From Dehalococcoidales bacterium (GTDB lineage Bacteria; Chloroflexota; Dehalococcoidia; Dehalococcoidales; UBA3254): 64,000 bases of DNA. Position numbers and translations under genes: made by a program. The notes under the pieces were generated by a model. It searched no databases. It was not told the DNA's origin and worked only from the letters and a program-made list of their open reading frames with translations. The stretch is taken from NCBI GenBank assembly GCA_016926695.1, contig JAFGOB010000086.1:53105-117104 (forward strand), read 5' to 3'. Shown here piece by piece: positions 35,271-44,197 of this stretch. Position 1 is the first letter of the stretch. Each line of letters opens with the position of its first letter.

Positions 35271-35777
35271 ATGATAAATTTCGGTATATTAACCATCAGT
35301 GACAAAGGCTCCAGGGGAGAGCGCTATGATGGCAGTGGGGCTGCTATTCAGGACAGGGTATCGCTACTGGGTGGCCGTGTTACATGCTATGATATTGTTC
35401 CCGATGAAGTGGATGTTATCAGACGGCGGCTGATCGAATGGTCTGATGCCGGAGATGTGGATGTAATATTTACAACCGGAGGTACCGGGTTAGGACTGAG
35501 GGATGTTACGCCGGAAGCTACCACGCCTATTCTTGACAAGCTTATCCCGGGCATTGCCGAAGTAATGCGTATGGAGACGGTGGGTAAAACACCCACGGCT
35601 ATACTGAGCCGGGCAGTAGCCGGCATCAGGAAGAAATGTTTGATTATCAATATGCCCGGCAGTCCGGGTGGAGTGCGTGAATGCATGGAGGTTATTTTGC
35701 CGGCTGTAGTCCATGCCGTGGATATTATCAAGGGTGTAGTAACAGAGCACGAACCTTCTCCCTCCGGGAAGAGTTAG
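35271..35777 (+). CDS. MogA/MoaB-family molybdopterin adenylyltransferase
   Basis: Cytosolic protein of 168 residues in molybdenum (or tungsten) cofactor synthesis, activating molybdopterin with ATP. The N-terminus [20 protein letters not shown] and the central [19 protein letters not shown] are the MogA/MoaB signatures; [21 protein letters not shown] is the C-terminal block. The start is placed at an ATG preceded by GGAAGGGAA; the frame is open 63 bp further upstream. It ends five bases before trmD, an uncommon partner, and implies molybdo- or tungsto-enzymes elsewhere in the genome. Confidence 0.9.
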   Translation: MINFGILTISDKGSRGERYDGSGAAIQDRVSLLGGRVTCYDIVPDEVDVIRRRLIEWSDAGDVDVIFTTGGTGLGLRDVTPEATTPILDKLIPGIAEVMRMETVGKTPTAILSRAVAGIRKKCLIINMPGSPGGVRECMEVILPAVVHAVDIIKGVVTEHEPSPSGKS

Positions 35778-35782
35778 CCTCC

Positions 35783-36523
35783 GTGCGTATAGATATTTTT
35801 ACTCTTTTCCCCCAGATGTTTACCGGTCCTTTCGATAGCAGCATATTGAAAAGGGCCGCAGAAGGGGGATTTGTGACCTTTAATATACATAATATTCGGG
35901 ATTACACTCATGACAGGCATCATACTGCCGATGATTATGCCTATGGCGGCGGAGCTGGTATGATAATGAAAGCCGGTCCGGTATTCGAAGCGGTAGAGTC
36001 TGTGGCGTCATCCGTTCGGGAAATGCCCGGGATGGCGGGGGCTAAATCTGGCGTTATCCTGCTCACGCCCCAGGGCCGGATCTTTGACCAGTCTGTCTCA
36101 CAGAAGCTGGCTGAATATAACTGGCTGATGCTGATATGCGGTCACTATGAGGGAGTTGACGAGCGTGTCAGGGAATACCTGGTTGATGATGAAATCAGTA
36201 TAGGAGACTACATCCTGACCGGGGGAGAGCTGGCTGCAATGGTGGTAACTGATGCGGTGGTAAGGCTCATACCAGGAGTACTGGGATCGGGAGAGTCCTT
36301 GTTATATGAGTCGTATACCGGCGGTCTGCTGGAATACCCTCAGTATACCCGGCCGGAGGAATTCCGGGGATGGAAGGTGCCCGGGGTTTTACTTTCGGGT
36401 AATCATGCGGAAATAGCGCAATGGCGGAAGGAGCAGTCGGTAAAACGAACGGCTGAGCGCCGTCCAGACCTGTTGAATGCGACGGAAAAGCAAGATAATA
36501 GCGGTCCGCGAACCAGGGAATGA
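35783..36523 (+). CDS. trmD: tRNA (guanine-N1)-methyltransferase
   Basis: Makes m1G37 in tRNAs, preventing frameshifts. The 246-residue SPOUT enzyme has [12 protein letters not shown] at the start, [18 protein letters not shown], the knot segments [13 protein letters not shown] and [15 protein letters not shown], and [21 protein letters not shown] in the C-terminal domain. The GTG start sits six bases after the mogA stop; a longer in-frame extension into mogA is not supported. It precedes rplS as in many bacteria, but rpsP and rimM, its usual upstream partners, are absent. Confidence 0.97.
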   Translation: MRIDIFTLFPQMFTGPFDSSILKRAAEGGFVTFNIHNIRDYTHDRHHTADDYAYGGGAGMIMKAGPVFEAVESVASSVREMPGMAGAKSGVILLTPQGRIFDQSVSQKLAEYNWLMLICGHYEGVDERVREYLVDDEISIGDYILTGGELAAMVVTDAVVRLIPGVLGSGESLLYESYTGGLLEYPQYTRPEEFRGWKVPGVLLSGNHAEIAQWRKEQSVKRTAERRPDLLNATEKQDNSGPRTRE

Positions 36524-36596
36524 AGCGGTTCAGAAAAAGCGGGTCTTTTATTATATAACTTAATACAGGAATTTATCCAAGAATAGGGGGGGTACA

Positions 36597-37133
36597 ATGA
36601 ACATAACGGATATTCTCGAGGTCAAGGTCAATCCGAATATCCCGGCTTTAGCTCCGGGGGATACGGTGCGAGTTAGACAAAAGGTGGTTGAGGGGGAAAA
36701 GACCCGTATACAGGTCTTCCAGGGAGTAGTCATCCGGATACACCGCGCGGCGGCAGGTACCAATTTTACGGTGAGGAGGGTTACTTCTGGTGTCGGAGTG
36801 GAGCGTACCTTCCCGATATATTCACCCATGATCGACGGTGTTGAAATTGTTAGACATGGTAAAGTACGCCGTGCCAAGCTCTATTATTTGCGTGGTTTGA
36901 GCGCCCGTGCTTCCCGTATAAAGGAAAGGAGAGTTGAGAAGCTTGGTGATGAAGTAAAAGCTCCCGAACCTGAACCGGAAGTCGAAGAGGCTCAACCTTT
37001 GGCCGAGGCTCCTGTCGCGCAAGAAACGGCTAAAACCGAAGCCGCAGCAGACCAGACGCCGGCTGTAGCGGAAGCCATGGAACCCAAAACAGCCGAAACC
37101 CCGGTTGAGGAAAATAAAGAAGAGACCAAGTAG
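36597..37133 (+). CDS. rplS: Ribosomal protein bL19 with long acidic tail
   Basis: Large-subunit protein at the 30S-50S interface. Residues 1-115 are a complete bL19: [53 protein letters not shown] and [19 protein letters not shown]. About 60 extra residues follow, made almost only of Ala, Glu, Pro, Thr and Val with no Arg, strongly acidic and probably disordered. Bacterial bL19 is usually near 115 residues. The gene is preceded by AGGGGGGGT and follows trmD by 73 bp. Confidence 0.95.
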   Translation: MNITDILEVKVNPNIPALAPGDTVRVRQKVVEGEKTRIQVFQGVVIRIHRAAAGTNFTVRRVTSGVGVERTFPIYSPMIDGVEIVRHGKVRRAKLYYLRGLSARASRIKERRVEKLGDEVKAPEPEPEVEEAQPLAEAPVAQETAKTEAAADQTPAVAEAMEPKTAETPVEENKEETK

Positions 37134-37290
37134 TATTTTTAACCCGTTATCACCCGGCGGGATTTTAGTTAGCGCGTTACGAAGAGGTCAGGAAGATGTA
37201 ATATATCACGTCCCTGCCCTCTTCTGTTGTTCCTGAAAGAGCCTTTTACGTAGAACGTTCTTTCCCGGTTGGATTTATGGGAGAGACAAA

Positions 37291-39726
37291 ATGCCGTATG
37301 CCGAGGTCAGTGTAAATTCACCCATAGCTCAAAGAAGGACCTTCAGTTACGCTATCCCTTCAGAACTTAAGATTGAAATCGGGCAGGCTGTCTGGGTTCC
37401 CTTCGGCGAAAAGATTCTCCAGGGCATAGTCATGGAACTGACTGCGGTGCCCTCGGTTGCAGAAACACGGGAAATTGAAGGAATAATAGAGGCCGTTCCC
37501 CTTTTATCCCCCGCACATGTATTGCTGGCTGGATGGCTGAGTGAATACTATCTTTCATCCCTTTTTGAAGCGGTAGCCTTAATGCTGCCGCCGGGATTTG
37601 AGCGTAAGGTTGTCACATCTGTCCGGCTCTCTCCCCACGGCGACGAAAAGTCCTCGGATCTGTCACCGGATCAGGAAGCAGTGCTGGCTTTACTGCGGCA
37701 GGAGGGTGAGGTCGCCCTTAAAAAAATGGAAAAGACCTTTGGAGTCAAGCGAATGCGCAGGATCCTCCCTGATCTTATCCGCAGGCGACTGGTCGTTAGG
37801 AGCTATGCACTGGAGAAACCCAGGGTTAAGCCCAGGCTCGTTTCCTGTCTGTTCTTGAAGAATGGAGTCGAAAGCATTCAAAAGCTGCTGGAGGGGCTGC
37901 CGCAAAAGGCTTTCAAGCAGGCCGGACTTCTGAGTTATATTTCAGAGAATCCTGGACAGTCTGTAAGCGATGCCTGCAAGAAGACAGGCTGTTCAAGGCA
38001 AACGGTCAATTCCCTGGTTGAAAAGGATATTATTGAAATCCGGGAGATACAGGTAGACCGTGATCCGCTGGCTTTACATCCTGTGAATCTGTCTTTCCCC
38101 CTTTCCCTGACGGCTGCTCAGGAAAAGGCCTTGCAGGCGATTTGCTCAAGCATGGGAAAAGGCAAAATTCCCCATCATCCGGAGGTGTTTTTACTGCACG
38201 GCGTCACCGGTAGCGGGAAGACCGAGATCTACCTGAGAGCCCTGGAAGAGGCTGTAAAAAGGGGCAGGCGGGGAATAGTGCTGGTACCCGAGATCGCTAT
38301 GACTCCCCAGGTTATCGAACGCTTTCAGTCCCGTTTTCCGGGAAGGGTGGCTGTCCTGCACAGCGAGCTTTCCCTGGGAATGCGGTTCGACGAGTGGTGG
38401 CGCATCAGAAAGGGTGAGTTCGATGTGGTTATCGGACCGCGAAGCGCCGTGTTTGCCCCTCAGCCTGACCTGGGACTGGTTATTATGGATGAAGAGCATG
38501 AATGGACCTATAAACAACAGGACGTTTCTCCACGTTATCATGCCAGGCAGGCAGCCGAAAAGCTGGTTTCCTTAAGTGGGGCGACGCTGGTTTTAGGCAG
38601 CGCCACGCCGGATATTGAAAGCTATTTCAAGGCTTCCACGGATGAATACAAGCTGCTTGAGCTGCCCGGAAGGATCAGGCCTGACAGGGATTCTCGTCTG
38701 CCCCCTGTGGAAATCGTGGATTTGAAAAGTGAGCTGAAATCAGGCAACCTCGGCCTTTTCAGCCGTTCCCTCTTAAAATCGATTGAAGAAGCACTGAATG
38801 GAAATGAGCAAATTATTCTTTTTCTTAACCGCAGAGGCTCTGCCAGTTGCGTCGAGTGCCGCAATTGCGGGTGGGTGGTACGCTGCCGCCGGTGCGATAT
38901 CCCGCTGAGCTACCATTTCGCGGAAGAGAAGCTGGTCTGCCATCAATGCAATTACCGCTGCCCTGTTCCAAAGGTCTGTCCGCGCTGCCGCAGCCCTAAA
39001 ATCAAATACCTCGGGGCGGGTACAGAGACGCTCCAGGCGGAGACAGCCAGGGTGTTTCCCGGTGCGCGTATTTTGCGCTGGGACAGCGACGTGCTGCGCG
39101 GGCGGGGCCAATCACATCAGTCCATCTTTACCAGGTTCAAAGCGGGAGAGGCGGATATCCTTATCGGTACCCAGATGGTCGCGAAGGGCCTGGATATTCC
39201 AGGAATTACCCTCGTAGGGGTGGTAAACGCTGATATCTCTCTCAATCTGCCTGATTTCCGGGCGGGTGAGCGGACCTTCCAGTTACTGAGCCAGGTAGCA
39301 GGCAGGGCTGGAAGGGGATCGGCCGGGGGCAAGGTGATCATCCAGACCTATTCTCCGGGGCACTACGCTGTGACCTCTGCCGCGGGTCACGATTACTTAT
39401 CCTTTTATCGCCGGGAAATGCGTTACCGCCGGGAGCTCAATTATCCGCCCTTCAGCCGTCTGGCTCGGCTGGTCTATACAAATTCCGGCGAGCTTCGCTG
39501 TATGGAGGAAACCGGTAGAATGGCCCGGCTTTTAACCCTTGAAAAGGATATTCGGGGCATTTCGGGTTTCAGCCTGATCGGTCCCGCCCCGGCCTATCTC
39601 CACCGTCTGCGCGGTAATTTCCGCTGGCACTTGATTTTACGTGCGCCCGATCCGTCAACTTTCCTTTCAAGCATAGCCTTCCCCAGGGGCTGGACCGTGG
39701 ATATCGATCCCGTAGGCATGTCTTAA
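37291..39726 (+). CDS. priA: Primosomal replication-restart helicase PriA
   Basis: Superfamily 2 3'-5' DNA helicase that reloads the replisome at stalled forks; 811 residues. The N-terminal DNA-binding domain (1-110, AEVSVNSPIAQRRTFSYAIP) is followed by a winged helix. Helicase motifs come next: LLHGVTGSGKTEIYL (Walker A, near 305), the DEEH box in VIMDEEHEWTYK, LVLGSATPDIES, and LIGTQMVAKGLDIPG and QVAGRAGR near the C-terminus. The zinc region has CVECRNCG and CRRCDIPL, then CHQCNYRCPVPKVCPRC, giving eight cysteines for two zinc ions. ATG is preceded by a GGGAGAG site. Confidence 0.95.
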   Translation: MPYAEVSVNSPIAQRRTFSYAIPSELKIEIGQAVWVPFGEKILQGIVMELTAVPSVAETREIEGIIEAVPLLSPAHVLLAGWLSEYYLSSLFEAVALMLPPGFERKVVTSVRLSPHGDEKSSDLSPDQEAVLALLRQEGEVALKKMEKTFGVKRMRRILPDLIRRRLVVRSYALEKPRVKPRLVSCLFLKNGVESIQKLLEGLPQKAFKQAGLLSYISENPGQSVSDACKKTGCSRQTVNSLVEKDIIEIREIQVDRDPLALHPVNLSFPLSLTAAQEKALQAICSSMGKGKIPHHPEVFLLHGVTGSGKTEIYLRALEEAVKRGRRGIVLVPEIAMTPQVIERFQSRFPGRVAVLHSELSLGMRFDEWWRIRKGEFDVVIGPRSAVFAPQPDLGLVIMDEEHEWTYKQQDVSPRYHARQAAEKLVSLSGATLVLGSATPDIESYFKASTDEYKLLELPGRIRPDRDSRLPPVEIVDLKSELKSGNLGLFSRSLLKSIEEALNGNEQIILFLNRRGSASCVECRNCGWVVRCRRCDIPLSYHFAEEKLVCHQCNYRCPVPKVCPRCRSPKIKYLGAGTETLQAETARVFPGARILRWDSDVLRGRGQSHQSIFTRFKAGEADILIGTQMVAKGLDIPGITLVGVVNADISLNLPDFRAGERTFQLLSQVAGRAGRGSAGGKVIIQTYSPGHYAVTSAAGHDYLSFYRREMRYRRELNYPPFSRLARLVYTNSGELRCMEETGRMARLLTLEKDIRGISGFSLIGPAPAYLHRLRGNFRWHLILRAPDPSTFLSSIAFPRGWTVDIDPVGMS

Positions 39727-39985
39727 GTCCCGGAGGTAACCTTTCTAAAGCGGAACCGTTATTATAAATGTACAAAGTCTTTTATTATTGGAGACTGCTG
39801 AATAAGTCCCATATTGGGTCCGCTCTGAGGAGTGCTTTGCCCGACGTGAGAGTCTCTTTGATCTGACTGAGACCGGATTTTTCTCGAGCCTGTCTGTAAT
39901 ACATACTGATGTTCATCGTATACATGATAGAGTACCGGTTGCCCGGGATAAGGGCATTCCAATGATTCTTGATGGAGGTGCAATA

Positions 39986-41164
39986 ATGAAAAAACTGATA
40001 ATCGGTCTTGTACTGGTCTGCCTTCTGGTTATTTCCGCAGGCTGTTCTTCCGGTAGTGATGCCCGTCCAACTGTAGTACCCGCGGTAACTGCCCCACCGG
40101 TTCCTGCGCGCTCGTATGGATCGGTCCAGAGTGCTCCGGCAGGAGCACAGTCCGAAATGTCGACTGATGAAGACTATAAATCTGCCTATGCGACTGCTTC
40201 TGGAACGGACGGTTCTATTACCTGGTCTAATGCCGTGTTGCATTCACCCGGCGAGGAGCTACCCGAGCGCATGGTGGTAAGGTCCGGAGATATCCAGATG
40301 GTGGTTGATGATATCACCTCGGCTATGGAAGGGATTGCCAGGATAGCCTCAGGTTACAGCGGTTATGTTGTTGCCTCCAATCAGGGGAAGGAGGGTGAAA
40401 AGAACGTCGGCAGCATCTCCATCCGCATTGCCGCCGAGTACTTTGACCAGGCCATGCAGGACCTGGGGGTCCTGGCAAAAAGCGTAATCTTCGAGTCGAC
40501 CTCCAGCCAGGATGTGACCGAGGAATATGTCGATCTGGATTCAAGGATCAAAAACCTGGAAGCAACGGAAGCTCAACTGCGAAAAATCATGGAGGGTGCT
40601 GAAGAGACGGAAGATATCCTCAGTATACAGCGTGAGCTGACCAATGTCAGGGGAGAGATCGAGCAGGTAAAAGGGCGTATGCTGTATCTGGAAAGGACCT
40701 CGTCCACTTCGCTGATACAGGTACGGTTGGAGGAAGCTGTACTGGCTATAAAATTCACCGCTGATAAGACCAGCGTGGATATAAATGAGGATATTCGCTT
40801 CACTCCCGAGGTGGCAGGTGGTTTTCCTCCGTACAGCTATCAATGGGATTTCGGAGATGGAACGACCAGCAATGAGGTCTCACCTTCGCATTCTTACAAG
40901 GACCCCGGAGTTTATTTTGTATCACTCAAGGTCTCGGATGACAAGGGATATTCCAATACCCTCTCCAGGACCCCGTATGTGAATGTGAAGTCCAGTTGGA
41001 AAGCGGGCAATGTGGCCTCCAGCGCCTGGAACGGATTCAAGGCTTTCGGGCGGGTAATTGTCAACATATTGATATGGCTGGGTATCTTCAGTCCGGTCTG
41101 GATAGTGATCGGCGGTCTGATCTGGTGGCTCACCTGGCGGAAGAAGAAAAGAAAGATACAATAG
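39986..41164 (+). CDS. DUF4349 lipoprotein with inserted PKD domain
   Basis: Membrane-anchored exported protein of 392 residues. A lipoprotein signal ends in ISAGC (Cys at about 19), followed by a Pro/Ser/Ala-rich linker. Residues about 80-245 are a DUF4349 domain, with its GYVVASNQG and SIRIAAEYFDQAMQDL strands and a coiled coil (IKNLEATEAQLRKIMEG to VKGRMLYLE). A PKD domain at about 250-330 follows (YQWDFGDGTTSNEVSPSHSY, VSLKVSDDKG). One transmembrane helix with a very basic end (WRKKKRKIQ) closes the chain. DUF4349 proteins normally go straight from coiled coil to membrane helix; the PKD module is an addition. Function unknown, probably cell-envelope. AGGTG-type ribosome site precedes the ATG. 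Confidence 0.8.
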   Translation: MKKLIIGLVLVCLLVISAGCSSGSDARPTVVPAVTAPPVPARSYGSVQSAPAGAQSEMSTDEDYKSAYATASGTDGSITWSNAVLHSPGEELPERMVVRSGDIQMVVDDITSAMEGIARIASGYSGYVVASNQGKEGEKNVGSISIRIAAEYFDQAMQDLGVLAKSVIFESTSSQDVTEEYVDLDSRIKNLEATEAQLRKIMEGAEETEDILSIQRELTNVRGEIEQVKGRMLYLERTSSTSLIQVRLEEAVLAIKFTADKTSVDINEDIRFTPEVAGGFPPYSYQWDFGDGTTSNEVSPSHSYKDPGVYFVSLKVSDDKGYSNTLSRTPYVNVKSSWKAGNVASSAWNGFKAFGRVIVNILIWLGIFSPVWIVIGGLIWWLTWRKKKRKIQ

Positions 41165-41217
41165 GATAATCACAGCCTGAAATATAATATTAATAATTAT
41201 TACATAACTTTTTCAGG

Positions 41218-41254
41218 AAAAAAAAAGGGGCAGGATCCCAGGGGTCTGCCCCTT
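41218..41254 (-). terminator. Strong intrinsic terminator on the antisense strand
   Basis: A 9-bp stem AAGGGGCAG/CTGCCCCTT is followed, only on the minus strand, by nine U residues. Both neighbouring genes run on the plus strand, so the visible terminator points against them. The hairpin could still end plus-strand transcripts weakly. Confidence 0.7.
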
Positions 41255-41343
41255 GGCTGTATCCGGAACAGCATCTGCCATTCATAAAAATACGTTATTT
41301 GCAGTTATTCCTTTGAGATATTAACATGCTAGTTGGGTCATAT

Positions 41344-41976
41344 ATGAGACGGTTGTTCGGTCTGCTGATCTATATAATGATTTTTGCCTGCCTGCCGGCA
41401 GGCGGATGCGCCTTCAAGATGGGCGATGGATCGCCTGCGCCCAGGCCCGGTGAGATTATCTCTGCCGTTCCTTCCCGGAGTAATGAGTCTCTCAAACCGT
41501 CTGCCCTGGTTATCCCTTACGATACTGATAAGCTTATCCGTGAGTCAGACTGTATTGTTTCAGGGCGGGTGGCGCAGATAATGCCTTCAAAAGAGGGTCC
41601 CTTGTCTGCCGGAGAAGCGCTTCGCTATGATGTTTTTACGGATATCATTATTGAAGTCGAGCATGATTTTTGGGGTGCGCCGGGTGATCGGCTGGTTATT
41701 CGCGTTAACGGCGGTAAAATCGGCAATCTGGTGATGTGGGCGGAAGATGTCCCTCTCTTCGCTCAGGACGAAAAAGCCCTCTTTTTTCTCCATCTCCCGA
41801 GGGGAGGCCAAACCGCTTCTTTAACCCCGGACGCGGTTAACAGCCCGTATTACATGGTCACCGGGGCCATGCAGGGCAAATATGAGTTGCGCAATGACTC
41901 TCTTATCGGTATAAGCGGCTATACGCTGACCGTGGCCGAGCTTGAACGGAAGATCGCCGCAATACACGGAAAATAG
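41344..41976 (+). CDS. Predicted lipoprotein of unknown function
   Basis: About 210 residues. Arg-Arg followed by a hydrophobic segment and PAGGC gives a lipoprotein signal with the modified Cys near residue 22. The mature part has a beta-rich look (DCIVSGRVAQIMPS, IIIEVEHDFWG, LVIRVNGGKIGNLVM) and a block ALFFLHLPRGG. This pattern resembles uncharacterised secreted proteins with an OB-like fold, but I do not recognise a family. An in-frame ATG 18 bp upstream is an alternative start; neither has a clear ribosome site. It stands between the DUF4349 lipoprotein and the TRAP operon. Confidence 0.6.
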   Translation: MRRLFGLLIYIMIFACLPAGGCAFKMGDGSPAPRPGEIISAVPSRSNESLKPSALVIPYDTDKLIRESDCIVSGRVAQIMPSKEGPLSAGEALRYDVFTDIIIEVEHDFWGAPGDRLVIRVNGGKIGNLVMWAEDVPLFAQDEKALFFLHLPRGGQTASLTPDAVNSPYYMVTGAMQGKYELRNDSLIGISGYTLTVAELERKIAAIHGK

Positions 41977-42266
41977 CTGCCTTTGAGCGGGTATTCACTG
42001 CATACCTGTTTGATTGAAAACACATGTTCTAAAACGCTGCGTGCGTATTGAAGTTGTTCGTGAACGTGTGTTAAAATCCTTGACAACCGGGTTTGCCCGT
42101 TCCAGGAAAGCAGAATCATGGTTGGATTTTTTCTGGGTACTGTAAAAGATAGGGTTGTCCTCTTTTCAACGGCGCCTTACCGGGATATTTTCGCCAGGTA
42201 GCTGTCTGAGTATAAAAGAGTTTTCCCGTTTGAATCCGTGAATACTTGCGTCAAGGGAAGCGGCTC

Positions 42267-42818
42267 ATGGAAAAACATGCGGAAGGAGATTTGGCCCGGA
42301 AGGTACGCTTGCTGTTCCTGTCAGGGCTGATCATTTCCCTGAGTAAAATAGTGGATCCACTGGCCGGTGTTGTGGCAGTAGTCATCGGCGGTATCATGCT
42401 GACCGGTATGATGTTCCTGATGTTCTTTGATGTGGCGTTGCAGATTGCTTTGAATACGCCTCTTGACGGAACGCTGGAGCTTACCGAGTTCATGATGGCC
42501 CTGCTGGTGGTCTTCGGCCTGGGGTTTTGCGCCGGTAAGAGGGGCCATATTCGGGTGGACCTGGTCATGCAATATATCCCCGCTAGAGTCAAATGCCTGT
42601 TTGATGTCGTGGCTTACGCTTTCTCGGCGGCTTTCTACCTGCTGATATCCTGGCAGACCGGCCTGAATGCCTGGAACAAGATCAGCAGCAATCTGACAAC
42701 AGGCGTACTTTATATCCCCGTTTATCCTTTTATCTTCCTGGTGGCAGCCGGCGCTTTCATTGTAACACTGGTGTTTATTCGGGATTTCCTCAAGTCGCTC
42801 GAAGAGGCTGTGAGATGA
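42267..42818 (+). CDS. TRAP transporter small permease (DctQ family)
   Basis: Four-helix membrane subunit of a tripartite ATP-independent periplasmic transporter; about 183 residues. Helices lie near 31-55, 75-93 (ELTEFMMALLVVFGLGF), 108-130 and 148-170. The segment GFCAGKRGHIRVDLVM carries the conserved 'HIRVD' loop of DctQ proteins. The ATG chosen follows AAGGGAAG. It overlaps the large permease gene by four bases (ATGATG/TGA), confirming an operon. Confidence 0.9.
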   Translation: MEKHAEGDLARKVRLLFLSGLIISLSKIVDPLAGVVAVVIGGIMLTGMMFLMFFDVALQIALNTPLDGTLELTEFMMALLVVFGLGFCAGKRGHIRVDLVMQYIPARVKCLFDVVAYAFSAAFYLLISWQTGLNAWNKISSNLTTGVLYIPVYPFIFLVAAGAFIVTLVFIRDFLKSLEEAVR

Positions 42819-44140
42819 TGGAGCCGGTAGTGGTTGGCTATATAGGCATAGGGGTATTGGTCCTGTTATTATTTGCGGGTCTGCATATCGGTGTGGTGAT
42901 GGGACTTATCGGTTTCGCCGGAATGACGTATCTTTGCGGCTGGTCGGCCGGTCTGGGAGTTTTAAAGACCACGCCCTATGTCACCTTTGCCAGTTTTGAT
43001 TTCAGTATTATTCCCCTTTTTATCCTGATGGGCGAGTTCTGTTATCACGGAGGCCTCAGCGGGGATTTATACCAGGCTGCCTATACCTTCTTCGGCCGTC
43101 TCAGAGGCGGTCTGGCCGCATCCACGGTCGGGGCCTGCGCTGCCTTCGCCGCCGTAAGCGCTTCCGGTGTCGCCACCGTGGCTACCATGACTACTGTAGC
43201 TTTGCCGGAGATGAAGAAATACAATTATGATATGGGCCTGGCCACAGGCACCCTGGCAGCCGGGGGCACCATAGGGGTTCTGATTCCGCCCAGTGTTTTC
43301 ATGGTTATCTATGGAATGCTGACCCAGCAGTCTATCGGCAGGCTTTTCCTGGCGGGATTCATTCCGGGAATACTTCAGGCGGTACTATTCATAGGCGTTA
43401 TCATGTTCATTTGCTGGCGTAATCCGTCTTTAGGCCCTTCTGGGCCGGGCACCGGTTTCATCCAGAAAATAAAAGCGCTGAAGAATACCTGGATAGTGCT
43501 GCTGCTGTTCGTTGTGGTGATCGGCGGGATCAATTTCGGCATTTTCAGTATTACCGAAGGGGCCGCTGTTGGCGCCATCGGGGCTTTGTTTTTTGCCCTG
43601 ATCAGGAGAAGGATGAGCTGGAAGGGGTTCAGGACCAGTATTGTCAGTTCCATCAAGACCACAGGCATGATCTTCTTCATCATGCTGGGGGCTGTAATCC
43701 TGAGCTATTTCCTGGCTGTAACCCGCCTGCCCTCGGAATTGTCGGAGGCGGTTTCCGGCCTCTCCGTCAGCCCCTATATAATATGGTTTTTCATGGTACT
43801 CCTCTATATTTTCCTGGGCTGCATCATGGATGAGATCGGAATGATACTGTTGACGGTACCGATAGTGTTTCCTTTAATGTGCGGTCCGGGCGGTCTGGGT
43901 TTTGATCCTGTCTGGTTTGGCATCATGATTGTCATGGTATGCGAGGTGGGAATGATTGTCCCTCCTGTGGGAATGAACGTCTTTGTCATCAAGGGTATGG
44001 TACCCGATGTGCCTACTTTTACCATCTACAGGGGAGTTCTGCCCTTCCTGTACATGGATCTGCTCGAGGTAGCTATTTTGACTGCCTTCCCTGCCATAGT
44101 ATTGTGGCTGCCTCAGCTTTACTTTTTCAGTCCGTCGTGA
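42815..44140 (+). CDS. TRAP transporter large permease (DctM family)
   Basis: Main transport subunit of 441 residues with about twelve hydrophobic segments. Family blocks include LFILMGEFCYHGGLSGDLYQ (near 70), VSASGVATVATMTTVALPEM with the characteristic Ser/Thr-rich loop, AAGGTIGVLIPPSVFMVIYG, and in the second half LGCIMDEIGMILLTVPIV and CEVGMIVPPVGMNVFVIKG. These pair as the two halves of an elevator-type carrier. It exploits a Na+ or H+ gradient. Encoded between DctQ and the binding protein. Confidence 0.95.
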   Translation: MMEPVVVGYIGIGVLVLLLFAGLHIGVVMGLIGFAGMTYLCGWSAGLGVLKTTPYVTFASFDFSIIPLFILMGEFCYHGGLSGDLYQAAYTFFGRLRGGLAASTVGACAAFAAVSASGVATVATMTTVALPEMKKYNYDMGLATGTLAAGGTIGVLIPPSVFMVIYGMLTQQSIGRLFLAGFIPGILQAVLFIGVIMFICWRNPSLGPSGPGTGFIQKIKALKNTWIVLLLFVVVIGGINFGIFSITEGAAVGAIGALFFALIRRRMSWKGFRTSIVSSIKTTGMIFFIMLGAVILSYFLAVTRLPSELSEAVSGLSVSPYIIWFFMVLLYIFLGCIMDEIGMILLTVPIVFPLMCGPGGLGFDPVWFGIMIVMVCEVGMIVPPVGMNVFVIKGMVPDVPTFTIYRGVLPFLYMDLLEVAILTAFPAIVLWLPQLYFFSPS

Positions 44141-44197
44141 AGGCGGTGTATTACAGCCTGAAAAACAATATAATATGAGGGAAAAGGGGATTCTTTG

